Made by a program: the position numbers and the translations under genes. This document shows, one piece after another, positions 1-17,070 of a stretch of 64,000 bases of DNA. The DNA comes from Monosiga brevicollis MX1 (lineage: Eukaryota > Opisthokonta > Choanoflagellata > Craspedida > Salpingoecidae): positions 1,471,850 through 1,535,849 of the forward strand of contig NW_001865041.1 of assembly GCF_000002865.3 (NCBI RefSeq), in the 5' to 3' direction. Positions within the stretch are counted from its first letter, which is position 1. Every line of letters begins with the position of its first letter. The notes below the pieces were generated by a model that ran no database searches, was not told the origin of the DNA, and saw nothing but the letters and a program-made list of their open reading frames with translations.

Positions 1-2878
1 GGCGCTCGGGTGTCGGCCGTGGCTGGATTTACCTACTTGAGCGACGGTGCCATCAACTCAGGTCAGAAACACGCCTTTTATTCACCGACCAAGCTCGTGC
101 TCTTGTTCTGATTTCGCTTAATGCTTTTGTGGTGGCCGTTGTACTACCTCGGCTATTCTGCCAAATCTAACACCTTTCGAACAATGCGCTTGGTTTTGTT
201 GTTGCTGTGTGCGTGTGTAAAATAGTCGAACCGAATGCAGGACAAGCTGGGAGCCGAGTCACCATTCAAGGTGAACGTCTTCTTTCCGGCAGCACCACTC
301 GACCAGACGTGCTTTTTGGAACTGCTCGGGTAGCCGCAGACGCCTACAATGACACCTTCATTGTGGCTACAGTTCCAGCGGGAGCGGGCAGAACCGACGT
401 TGCCGTCGAAAGCGAGTCTGGGGTGGCTATTCGTCTACTGGATGCCTGGACCTACTCGACCATCGCCAGCGTAAACCCCAACAGTGGTCAAGGTTCCACC
501 TTGGTGACGCTGTTGGGCGTGGCATTGCAAGCGGGGGGTTCATCTGTGGTGGGTGTGACCTTTGGCACAACAGCAGGCAATGTCGAGTTTGACAACGAGA
601 CCATTGTCGTGGCTCGCGTTGGTGAGGACGCCGTGTTGAGCGACACCCCAGTAGATATTACCCTGACCATGAACAACGGTCAAGCAGTTGTGTTGAATAA
701 CGGATTTACGTACCGCCCTGCCGGAGCCATCACTTCTTTGACACCTGCCTCGGGACAGCGTGGAACGATTGTGTCAATTCAAGGCAACTCCCTACGTGGC
801 TATGGGGGTGCAGTTGAAGGGGTACAGCTCAATGGCATCGAGGCAACCATCCTCTCTGAGAGCGATAATCTGGTGGTGGTTGCTGCAGGTCACAGCGCTG
901 TTGCTGGGGCTGGGGTCGTGCGCTTAACGGCCGACTCGGGCGCTGTGGTAACGTCTACCGGTGGGACGACGTTTGCGTACGTTGAGCCAGCACAGCTCAC
1001 GGCCGTGACTCCAAACACAGGTGCCAAGGATACCCGTGTTACCATTACTGGCTCATCGTTGCGTCAAGCGGCTAGCACCATCTCCTCCGTGGAACTGGCT
1101 GGCGTGCTGGCCTCAATCGTATATCAAAATGACACTGCCATTGTGGTGCGGGCCGCTGAGGGTGTGGCGACTGGTAGCTCCGAAAATATTACGATTACAG
1201 CTGATTCCGGTGCTTTTGTGACCTTCATCAATACTTGGCACTATGTACCGTACGTCTGCGCCCAGTCGTGAAACTGATTGTTTTTCGTGTGCCTGCATGT
1301 CTGAGTATGTGGGTTTGAAAAGTGGCTGAATTTGATCGTGACTTTCTGAACGGCTCTTTAGCTCGTTCGTGTACCACAGTTGGTCGCTTCTCCTCGTTGA
1401 TCCCACCACCTCATGCATCTATTTTCGCGCTGTATGCAACTCCTTTTTTGTTTTTGTTTTTCTTGCAGGAGTGGCGAGATTGATACCATTACCCCTGCTT
1501 CAGGACAGGCGGGCACCTTCATTACGATCCAGGGCAGTGATTTGCGAGCAAACTCATCAGCCGTGACCTTGGCTTCCATCGGCGGGTCGCCGGTGCAAAT
1601 TGTTTTTGAGAATGAGACTCTGGTCATTTTGCGTGCCAGTGCGTCCATCCCTGTGGGAAGTCAAGATGTCCTCTTGGAGGGTGCCAGCGGCGCTACCATT
1701 GAAGCCAGTGCCTCTTGGACTCAAGCTGCTCCTGGCGTCATCACGAGTGCGTCTTTTTGTCTTTTTATTGTCTCCCGTGTTGAAACAATTGCTCTTTGTC
1801 GAACGCGCCTCTTTCCTCACGCCGCTCGTTCTTGATTTTCTTTGCCAATCTAGACATCTCGCCAAACCAGGGTCAAATCGGCTCGCTGGTCACCTTGACG
1901 GGAACGCAACTCTTGGGCGGGGGCAGCAGTGTGGCTGCGTTACTCTTTGGTGCCACACCTGTGCTCTCTGTTTCAGGAACTGATACGGAACTCGTAGTGG
2001 AGTTGGATGACGCTCCTGCTGGCGCGGTCAACGTAACCGTTCGTGCTGATACAGGTGCTGAGGTGGTGGCTGCTTCAGGGGCATTCACATATCTGCCGCG
2101 CTCCAGTATCGCGGCACTTGAGCCCAGTAGCGGCCAGCTAGGAACGATTGTGACGCTGACAGGCTCAAATTTGCTGGGTGGCGGCAGCAACGTAGTGGTG
2201 CGCTTTGGCAGCATCAATACGACGGTGTTGCAGGCCAACGATACCGTCATTGCAGTGGCTACCGGGGCCAAGCCGGATACTCTCTCGAGCCTTGACTTGG
2301 TCGACGTCACCGTGGTGGCGGATACGGGTGCTCGAGCCGTTTTGGTGGATGGCTGGCAAGTCGCTCCACCATCAGCCATTAGCGCTCTTTCCGTGGCTCG
2401 TGGAACACGCGGCACGCGCGTCAACATTACAGGCACCCGCTTGTTGGCTGATGGTACTGCGATTGTTCGAGTCACGTTGGCTGGTGCGGAAGCCACCATC
2501 TTGCAGGGTAACAGTCAAGACTTTGTGTACGTGGCTGCTGGAGATGCAAATGCTGGCGTGGGTGATGTGGTTGTGGAGTCAAACAATGGCGCTACGACGG
2601 TTCTAGCTGGAGCTTGGAGCTACCTCGAGCGAGGTGACATCACTGCAGTGCTGCCAGCTACGGGCGTGTATGGCACGGTGGTGACTGTGCGCGGTGATCG
2701 GCTCTTGGGTGGCGGCTCTCGCGTGGTTGCTGTATCCCTCAAAAACATTGAGGCTGCACAAATCCTAGTGGATGACTCGGACAGTGAGATCATTGTGGTT
2801 GCAAATCACGGCGATCCAGGCGTGGGCAATGTCACTCTTTACGCCGACACCGGTGCCATCGTCACCACGAGTTGCTAA
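1..2878 (+). CDS. IPT/TIG-repeat protein, C-terminal part (5' end outside window)
   Basis: Seen: four exons (1-61, 226-1249, 1469-1746, 1854-2878) join in one frame with GT-AG introns. They encode about nine repeats of 80-95 residues, each opening with a motif such as TPASGQRGTIVSIQG and closing with a Trp/Phe-Tyr strand, which is the IPT/TIG immunoglobulin-like fold. Known: long IPT arrays occur in plexins, Met-type receptors, fibrocystin-like proteins and giant choanoflagellate surface proteins, where they act outside the cell in adhesion or recognition. The first exon is already mid-repeat, so the protein begins upstream. The frame stops at 2878 inside the last repeat, before its usual closing strand. 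A further 3' exon is therefore likely: there is a possible weak donor at 2869 and an acceptor near 2954. No membrane anchor or kinase is visible, so the molecule's overall type is unknown. Confidence 0.85.
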
Positions 2879-3424
2879 ACCTTGCACTCTTCATTTTCTG
2901 TTTTGTATTTGTTTTGGCTTTTGTTTTGTGTTTTTGACTTGAGCATAAGATGCAGGTACCATGCCTGCGCTGGCTCATCCCCGTGACGTTTACAGTTGAC
3001 TTTTGTACAATGTGGCAGAGTGTTCCATGGTTGGGCATACTTCTCATGATAGCTTTTGAGTTTTAGCTCATCGTGTGTTGTGAAGGTTTTTGACCGAGGG
3101 TGTGCTTGACGTGTCTGACGCGCAAAATGCACACAAAATTGATGGTGGTACATGAACGTGGTTCCAAAATTCAGGCTGGTTAAAACTTATTATAGATTGT
3201 CGGGCTTTCATGTATGTACATGTATGTCTTTGTTCAGCGCTAAAATCTGCTCTGTCACCTCCTGGCCAACCCAAGATGGCACTCTCTTCTCACTCATAAA
3301 ACTCAAACAAAAAGGGGGAAAAAATACCTCACGTCATACACTCATTTATGCGGCTCGAGTCTTCTTGCCTCCGCAAGCAAGCGAATAGGCAAACATCGCA
3401 TGCCACCAGATTCAGACCAACGGT
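2879..3424. other. Intergenic region between convergent 3' ends
   Basis: T-rich DNA follows the IPT gene. A short open stretch after the acceptor-like site near 2954 (2955 to about 3063) could be a last IPT-gene exon, but I cannot confirm it. Nothing else is recognisable up to the 3' end of the minus-strand gene. Confidence 0.4.
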
Positions 3425-10405
<6,981 letters not shown>

Positions 10406-11404
10406 GGTCTGAATGCAAACGTGTGGTTCTGGTTGCTAGCATCCAAGCACCCGGAACGGGCCTTGATCTGGGTCAAAAAAAAAAAAATCGAGTCGGCGTG
10501 TGCCCGGTCCAGGCGCTAGGGCGAGTGAGGGCGGGTCAGGGACGATGTACGGAAGGCGGTGGCCTACATGTCCGTTTCCGAGACCAATGCAAAGGAGCGC
10601 GCTTTTGCCTGCAAGGGGGGCGGATCGTGGAGCAGCAGCGGCGGGATAAGACAAGAATTTAAATGCAAAGCCGTGTTTAGGGATCAACAAACAACCACAT
10701 GAGCGTCAACATCTCTCCATCTGGGGTGAAGACGACGCATGGCGCGCGATACAGGTCCGAAATAACCTGCCTTTGGTGTCTGGTGCATGAATTGTTGACA
10801 GCTTGAGCCGGGGGGGTTGAGTCCAAGACCCATGGAGCTCAATGCACACTGCCAATGCCGGCGCACGGGCCACACTCTGTCAAGGAGCATGCGAGGGTGA
10901 GTCGCAGAGAGTTGAGGCCAAGCCAGCCGAGCTGAGCCAGCCAGAAGAGTTGTTGGTCCAACAGATCCCCTTTTGAATGTCCCACGGGTCCCTGCAAAGG
11001 GTGTCCAGCCAAGTCCACAGAGGGTGCGCGCAGCGGGGCCAAGTCGTCAGTGTGTGTTTTGAGGGTTTTTGAGGTCGAGACAACGACAGCAACAACAAGG
11101 ATCATCACAAAAAATGACAGGACGAATTTGGCGGTCAACGTCACGCACATAAATGGGAGCAGGGACAGTAATAAGTAAGCTTGACTCTTGAACAAAACGA
11201 CGATAAGTGCCCCGACTGCCGCAATAACTACCCTTCAACACAACCGAAAGGGCACAGTTTGGATGTGCACTTGTGCACAACACCAGTTGCGACCTCTAGG
11301 CTTCGCCTGCTACCATGTGTGAGATGTTCTGGGAAGACCAGCCGCTCGACAAGATCCGGAGCTAATTTGTCACCCTTTTGTCAGCCAAAATGACTCATCT
11401 ACTT
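10406..11404. other. Intergenic region, no supported gene
   Basis: Upstream DNA of the minus-strand unknown gene. There are open stretches on the minus strand, including a hydrophobic one near 11195-11060. None shows a recognisable domain or a convincing exon chain. Confidence 0.35.
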
Positions 11405-11748
11405 TTAGCAAAAGTCATCGTCCATTTTTAGCTTTTGGTTCCGTCTGACATCGGGTACCTCCAGATCGTCCAGATCACCTGATTCTGATCTCGTCGCTAC
11501 CAAGCGTATTTGATACGTGAATGACCCCGACGAGCGGATGCGATGGGGGGAGGGCGCAAACGGCAGATAATGAGATCGACACGATCTGAATGCTCGTGAC
11601 AGCGGTGGCGGGAGCCGTCGCAAAGCAGCGCGTCCGTGTAGGCAGGTGTCTTACCAGTGCACAGCGCGATGCGTGATGTGTGAGCCGCTCGAAACAGCTC
11701 CAGACAAGAAGAGGCCATCACACCGCACAGTTTCATATGCAACCCCCC

Positions 11749-11803
<55 letters not shown>

Positions 11804-12240
11804 TTGTTCTTAAAATCTCCATGCAAAAGTAGCTGTTGTCTCATAATGTAACAACACAACATACACACACACACATGGTGTCAGAGCTCTCTCACCTTTC
11901 TCCTCATGTGCTGCTGTGAAGAGGAAGAAGGGGGGAGGTGTTTTCCAGCTCGTGTGCGGTACGTGAACACCCCCCCATCGTGATCCGCTCAACACCCGCC
12001 AGAGCTTTGGCTAGCAGGCATAAGTAAACACGGGATCCAAGTTCTGGTCGCTCCTCCTCCTCCCCCTTCACCCCCTCCCGACATGGCACGGGCCATGGAG
12101 ATTCCACATCTCGCTGCCTACAATGCTGCCGGCGCCACAAACCGACCGTTGACCCACCCATCCCAACCACGCACGCACACACGCAAGCCTGAACCAGACA
12201 GGAGCTCAACACACACACACACACACATCCGCGCGCGCAT
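11405..12240 (-). CDS. Possible minus-strand gene fragments, unrecognised
   Basis: Two short minus-strand stretches look exon-like. One, near 11740-11655, reads LCGVMASSCLELFRAAHTSR and runs into a good GTAAGA donor. The other, near 11515-11405, reads SGDLDDLEVPDVRRNQKLKM and ends at a stop. A (CT)n microsatellite and simple sequence lie between and upstream. No start, domain or full frame could be put together, so this may be noise. Confidence 0.2.
11751..11802. repeat. (CT)n microsatellite
   Basis: About 45 bases of alternating CT, preceded by a run of eight C and followed by a T-rich tail. Confidence 0.95.
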
Positions 12241-12349
12241 AAACTCCTCCTCTTTCTTGTTTGTGGCACGGGCCGTTAGACAAACAAGTCAAATGGCTCA
12301 ATTGGCGCCTTGTTGGGTTGTCCTCTGCCCCCCCCCCCCCCCCCCCAAA

Positions 12350-12399
12350 NNNNNNNNNNNNNNNNNNNNNNNNNNNNNNNNNNNNNNNNNNNNNNNNNN
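12350..12399. other. Assembly gap, 50 N
   Basis: Exactly 50 N between a poly-C run and homopolymer-rich sequence. The round length suggests a placeholder and not a measured gap. Confidence 0.98.
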
Positions 12400-12518
12400 T
12401 TTGGGGGGGGAAAAAAATCCCCCTTTTTTTTTTTTGGGGCCGGGGCCTTTAAAAAAAAAAGTAAAAGGGCCCAATGGGGCCCTTTTGGGTTTTTTTTTGC
12501 CCCCCCCCCCCCCCCCCC
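12400..12518. repeat. Base-smeared duplicate of the sequence left of the gap
   Basis: The stretch right of the N run can be aligned base by base with 12237-12347 if neighbouring bases are collapsed into homopolymers. Both contain a GGGCC(G/T)TT-like segment, then GT(C/A)AAA, then a CCAAT/TCAAT core, then TTGGGTT, and both end in about 18 C. This looks like the low-quality tail of a read placed as if it were new sequence, not genomic DNA. Confidence 0.7.
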
Positions 12519-12852
12519 GACTTGATTTGACTCGGTGACATGTACTTATTTGACATTATCCGTTTGGCTGCCTCAGCTGACAGGATTTGGCTTTTGCCGG
12601 CGAGCGCCTCTGGATCTTGCGTCGTGTGCAGTTTTTGTGCCGGCCCTCCCCTAGCTGCCTGCCCTCGCGATTCAATTTTTTTTTTCCTTGCTGCCCACCA
12701 CCTCATCAATTTGTACGCACTCTTACGGCTTGTCCCATGCTCACAAACAACTTATGCCCCCGCGTGTCAGGCGACAGGCGACTCACTTCTGCTCCTTATC
12801 CCGCTCGCTGCACGCTAGCTCCTATTTTCCTTCCCCTTCTCCGCACCGCAAG

Positions 12853-15800
12853 ATGGCGGTGTGCGCACGGCTGGCCCTGATGGGGCTGGTCTTGCTCGTT
12901 CTGCCCTCTGTTGCGCCTGTGCATGCCAGCCACCAAGTGTCCTTCAGCAAGTGGCTCTTTGATCTACAGATTCCTCTACCTGCCGTCACGGTCATCAAGG
13001 GCGTCGATCTGACTGATGGTGTCTGCACCCACACTGTGATTGCCAACATCTCCACGGACGTCCAGGGCCTGGCCTACGGATTCGAGGGCTCGGGCATAAG
13101 TCTCAACTGTAGCCTCGCCTTCAAGGCTGAGGCCCTGCCTCGCTTCAACGAACGTGTCACCATGGTTGTTGATCACTCCATCCTCGGATTTGTCCTTCAA
13201 CTTGAGAAGGACGACCAGCAACGTATTACAAACCTCACTCTAGAACAGCCGACTGCGATCTTTGAGGTGTCCAACATGATTGTCGATGGGACTATCCCCA
13301 CGGGCGGCTTCTTCAACTCATCTATGATTCGCACCGCCATGGCTGACGTTCTTCAAGCTCAATTTCGCAAGCTTGTTCCCGACCTCGTTGATCACATGCT
13401 TGCTCCCCTCCTTCGCAACATTTCTTTCGCGCTCTACGCCCAAGGTCAAGCCGTTATGCATCGTCCTCCCCCGTGCCCCCATGAATCAGGTACGTGCCCT
13501 TTGACTTTTTTTCTTTTTGGTTTTTTTTTTTTTTTTTTGGTTTTTTTTTTTTGGTTTTTTTTTCCCTTGTACCATCTCAAAAAAAAATTTGCCTCGCCTC
13601 ACATCCCAAACCCCTGTGTCCCCCTCACTGCAGGCATGGCCGACCTGCGCACCTCACCCGTCATTCAGCTGGTCGAGTTTGTCAACTCCATTCTTTCTCT
13701 GAATGACACTGATAGCTTGCTTCTTGACGGTCTCGTGGACGCGCTCACCAACCACACGGGGCGTGTCGCCCTCGATCTCAACCTTAGCACCGTCCTCGAT
13801 CTCCCAGGCTTGGGTACCGTCGGTCTGGGCTTTCAAGATGTTGTTGTCGCAGGCCTCGACACGTGGAATTCGATTGAACTCTTCAATGTAACGAGTCCCT
13901 GTCAGCTGGAAACCACCTCCAATCTCGCAAACCTGAGCATCAATATTAGCCTGACCCTCGACATTCAGCTCGCCAACTCGAGCGATATCTTGCACGAGGA
14001 GTTTACGGTGGTCTTTGCCATGGATCATGGCACCATGGACCTCATCCTTGACCTTGATGTCAGCCAGGCCAAGACTGACGCCCTTCGCTCTCTGCAAATT
14101 TTTCAGCCCGGCTGCCTTGCTGAGGCTGTCGACTTTTTCGGCTTGACCTTCCTCAATCTCGACTTTCAACTTGACGACCTAGAACTCGTCCCTGCCGCCG
14201 GCACCCTCGAGCAAGACCTTGACCTTGCCCTCAACAATCTCATGCACCTGGTTGTCGTCAACTTTGACGACCTGGTACCGATGGCCCTCAACGTTCTCCT
14301 CAACGAAACTTTGGCCCCGATTAATAAGGCCATCAATCAGAGCTTGTCCAACCAAACCTGCACCCCTGCTCGAAGCACCGCTCCTCCGGGCACGAACATG
14401 ACCATCACCTACATTGCCGTCTCCACTGGCCTGGCCCTTGCCTTTGTCTTTGGTCTCTGGGTCTTCCACGCCAATGACAAGCACGCAAAGCGACTGAGCG
14501 CGTATTCCCTCAACAGTCCAGATGAATCCGCGCCCCTCCTGGAAGGTCGCAACCCCGCTCCTTGCCTGGCTGCCGAGCCTAGCGTGGGAACATGGTCTCG
14601 CTACCTCATCCCCATCACGCTGCTCGGCACCATTGCCCTTCTCATCAACTCGAATGCCAGCGCTGGTGCATCCGTCTACCCTTTTCTCATTATTGGCAAC
14701 GATCGCTACCGCTTCGATCCCACCTTTACTTTCAGCCTCATCAACACGGTGCACGATATGTGGCAGGCTCATGTGCGCCCCTTGTCTGTCGTCATCGCCC
14801 TCTTCTCTGGCGTTTGGCCCTACCTCAAGCTTGTGCTGATGCTGACGGCATGGATCATGCCCGTGCGTTGGCTCGGCGAGAGCTCACGTGAAACTCTCCT
14901 CCGCGTGCTCGATGCCCTTGGCAAGTGGTCCCTCATTGACACCTACGTCATGGTCATGATGCTTGTCGCCTTCCGCTTTCGGCTGCCACTGCTTCCCGCT
15001 GACATGGAAACGGAGAAGGACACCTCACTGGACATCTTTGTTCAGCCTGATGTTGGCCTCTACACCTTTGTTCTGGCCACGATCATCTCTCTCATTATGG
15101 GCCACATTATTTTACACATGCACCGCAAGGCAGCAGATCAACATCGTCAGCCTACCCCGGACCACCTCAAACGTTCCTTTGGCAACCACGTCTTTGTTCG
15201 TGACGATATAACCTACCGCTTCACTCGCTGCGGCTACTTTTCCATCCTCCTGCTCCTGTTGGCCACCATCGCTATTCTGCTCGTCGGCTCGGTCATGTAT
15301 GCTTTCAGCTTCAACTTTAAGGGCCTGGCTGCCGCGGGCTTGGACCTGGAGCATGACTTGATGGGTTATAATGACAGCTTCTCTTATCGAAACTACAGTC
15401 TTGGCACGCTAGGCACTGCCATTCCAGAGTCTTCCATCGAACCAAATTCTTTTCTCACTCGCATGCTGCAGGCTACCTTCTACATCTTTGCCATTGTCAT
15501 GCCTTGCTTGCACGTGCTGGTCATGATCACCGTCTGGGTAGTGCCGCTCTCCGTGAATGTGCAGGCTCGATGGTACACCATTGCCGAGGTCCTGAACGCG
15601 TGGTCGGCCCTCGACGTCTTTGTGGTCTCTATCCTTGCCGCCATTCTCCAGATTCAACGATTTGCTCTCTTTATCATTGGCGATTATTGCGATGGCATCA
15701 ACAAGATCATTCAGCAACTGCAGGATGAGGGCCAACTGCCCCACGATTACGAAGCCAAATGCTTTGATGTTATAGCCACCCTTGACAATGGTTGCTGGTT

Positions 15801-16023
15801 CTTGTTTAGCGCCATGCTCTTGTCCTTCTTTACGGCTGCCGTCGTTATGCCCCTCTGTCATCGAGCGCTCCAGGATCGTTTGCATTCAGAGAGATCAACG
15901 AAGTTGCACACCGTCAACTCCATGGGCCAGACCCCGAGCGAACCTCGCTCGTGTCAGTGCTTTGACATGCTTAGCATGGGCCGTTGGCTGGGCCTGGTTC
16001 AGATGGACGATGTCTTTGTGTAG
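12853..16023 (+). CDS. TULIP-like ectodomain fused to two PqiA-like membrane domains
   Basis: Two exons (12853-13489, 13634-16023) give 1008 residues. Residues 1-28 are a signal peptide. Residues about 30-460 are a secreted, Asn-glycosylation-rich region with openings like IPLPAVTVIKGVDLTDGVC, which resembles the paired barrels of TULIP (BPI/LBP) lipid-binding proteins. A first helix at about 468-492 is followed by two four-helix blocks: 536-710, with the motif LDALGKWSLIDTYVMVM, and 747-955, with LNAWSALDVFVVSIL. The Trp-Ser-x-x-Asp-x-(Phe/Tyr)-Val pattern after a Pro-Lys helix is typical of bacterial PqiA. Known: PqiA works with the MCE protein PqiB in lipid transport between membranes. Inferred: a one-chain lipid handler at the plasma or an internal membrane. 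The zinc-ribbon cysteines of PqiA are not obvious. I chose the ATG at 12853 because the signal peptide follows directly; the same frame is open upstream. Confidence 0.8.
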   Translation: MAVCARLALMGLVLLVLPSVAPVHASHQVSFSKWLFDLQIPLPAVTVIKGVDLTDGVCTHTVIANISTDVQGLAYGFEGSGISLNCSLAFKAEALPRFNERVTMVVDHSILGFVLQLEKDDQQRITNLTLEQPTAIFEVSNMIVDGTIPTGGFFNSSMIRTAMADVLQAQFRKLVPDLVDHMLAPLLRNISFALYAQGQAVMHRPPPCPHESGTCPLTFFLFGFFFFFLVFFFWFFFPLYHLKKKFASPHIPNPCVPLTAGMADLRTSPVIQLVEFVNSILSLNDTDSLLLDGLVDALTNHTGRVALDLNLSTVLDLPGLGTVGLGFQDVVVAGLDTWNSIELFNVTSPCQLETTSNLANLSINISLTLDIQLANSSDILHEEFTVVFAMDHGTMDLILDLDVSQAKTDALRSLQIFQPGCLAEAVDFFGLTFLNLDFQLDDLELVPAAGTLEQDLDLALNNLMHLVVVNFDDLVPMALNVLLNETLAPINKAINQSLSNQTCTPARSTAPPGTNMTITYIAVSTGLALAFVFGLWVFHANDKHAKRLSAYSLNSPDESAPLLEGRNPAPCLAAEPSVGTWSRYLIPITLLGTIALLINSNASAGASVYPFLIIGNDRYRFDPTFTFSLINTVHDMWQAHVRPLSVVIALFSGVWPYLKLVLMLTAWIMPVRWLGESSRETLLRVLDALGKWSLIDTYVMVMMLVAFRFRLPLLPADMETEKDTSLDIFVQPDVGLYTFVLATIISLIMGHIILHMHRKAADQHRQPTPDHLKRSFGNHVFVRDDITYRFTRCGYFSILLLLLATIAILLVGSVMYAFSFNFKGLAAAGLDLEHDLMGYNDSFSYRNYSLGTLGTAIPESSIEPNSFLTRMLQATFYIFAIVMPCLHVLVMITVWVVPLSVNVQARWYTIAEVLNAWSALDVFVVSILAAILQIQRFALFIIGDYCDGINKIIQQLQDEGQLPHDYEAKCFDVIATLDNGCWFLFSAMLLSFFTAAVVMPLCHRALQDRLHSERSTKLHTVNSMGQTPSEPRSCQCFDMLSMGRWLGLVQMDDVFV

Positions 16024-16242
16024 AACCAGACCCACCACTACGCTTTGCCTGCTTGCCTCTTGCTCCCAGAAATGCGCCGCCGAGCGAGCGCGTTCTCGTA
16101 ATCCTGAGGTAGCCGCTTGCAGGCGAACGGGGTCAAGGTCCTTGTATCTGTCTACGCTTGTCTTTGTGGCAGGTTTTGCTAGTAGAATGCTCGTGTTGAG
16201 CCCTTTGTATTTGTTGCTATTTTTGTAATCCCCCGATCGCCT
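16024..16242. other. 3' flank of the TULIP-PqiA gene
   Basis: Non-coding, increasingly T-rich. No further gene is visible before the LTR-like block. Confidence 0.4.
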
Positions 16243-16930
16243 TGTTGTGACACATGTTTGTGGGTGAAGAGAATCATCATAATATGATAATTTGTTTTCG
16301 ATACGACTATGAACTGACTGCCATCTCTAGTCCTTGTTTGTCTGTTTCGCTCCGTTGACCCGTTGTTGTTTCCGTTTCGGTCGCTTGCAGACTTTTGGAT
16401 TGGTGAATCGTCTGCTTTCGTGCTCTTTCCATTAATCGACTCTTTCTTTTAATTTCGTCATGAGTTGCAGTCAATCGTCGCAAAGTCACAGATTGTCTCA
16501 CCAATTTTCGTTCTTTTTGACTCAATTTTTGTCGAATTTCAGCTCTTATCTTAGATCTTAGTTTGTTTTTCCCTTGCGAGATAGGATTTCAGACAAGCCC
16601 ACGACAAGCAACCCGGCTGCGTATATAAAAAGAGACCACCTGCCGAGTGCGGTTGGCGTTCCACAGTCACACGGATTCAATTTTACCATGCGCCCTTCGT
16701 TTACGCAGGTTTATTTCGCTAGGGTGCTGATGCTGATGACCTTTCAGCGTGGAGCCTCCTGCATATCCTATTTCGAGAAGAGAAATTCAATTTCGTTTCT
16801 CTCAGCTGTGTAAATAGGGTGGCGCCGACAAGGCAGAACAGAAAGCGAGAAGAACGACAGAGCGCTGCAGTCAAGATCGCGCGAGCGAGACACTGCCCGG
16901 TTGCAACTTTTTCATGAATAAGGCACAACA
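16243..16930 (+). mobile_element. Possible solo LTR fossil
   Basis: An AT-rich block of about 690 bases stands out from its surroundings. It begins TGTTGTG and ends CACAACA, the inverted TG...CA ends typical of LTRs, and has a TATA box (TATATAAAAAG) near 16621 in the middle. No matching target-site duplication is visible and no internal retroelement region is present. The family cannot be named. Confidence 0.25.
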
Positions 16931-17070
16931 GAGGTGTGTATTCGTTGTAGGGTCCCACGACTAGTGGAGGGTTGCCCCTCGGTTGTAGTCAAGCATGGCA
17001 AACGTTTGTGGTGATAACAAGGTGGATAGCCATTTTATATCCTTGTAAAGTTCGGGTTCTTGTTGGGCAT

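Noticed and set aside
12688-12852. Upstream in-frame extension of the TULIP-PqiA gene
   Set aside because: The extension would bury the obvious signal peptide; the ATG at 12853 places it at the N-terminus.
16574-16813. Small open frame just after the TATA-like box
   Set aside because: 79 codons with no homology, lying inside the LTR-like block; composition gives no support for coding.
16810-16835. TGGCGCCGAC as a retroelement primer-binding site
   Set aside because: It is not preceded by an LTR-like CA end and lies inside, not after, the LTR-like block.
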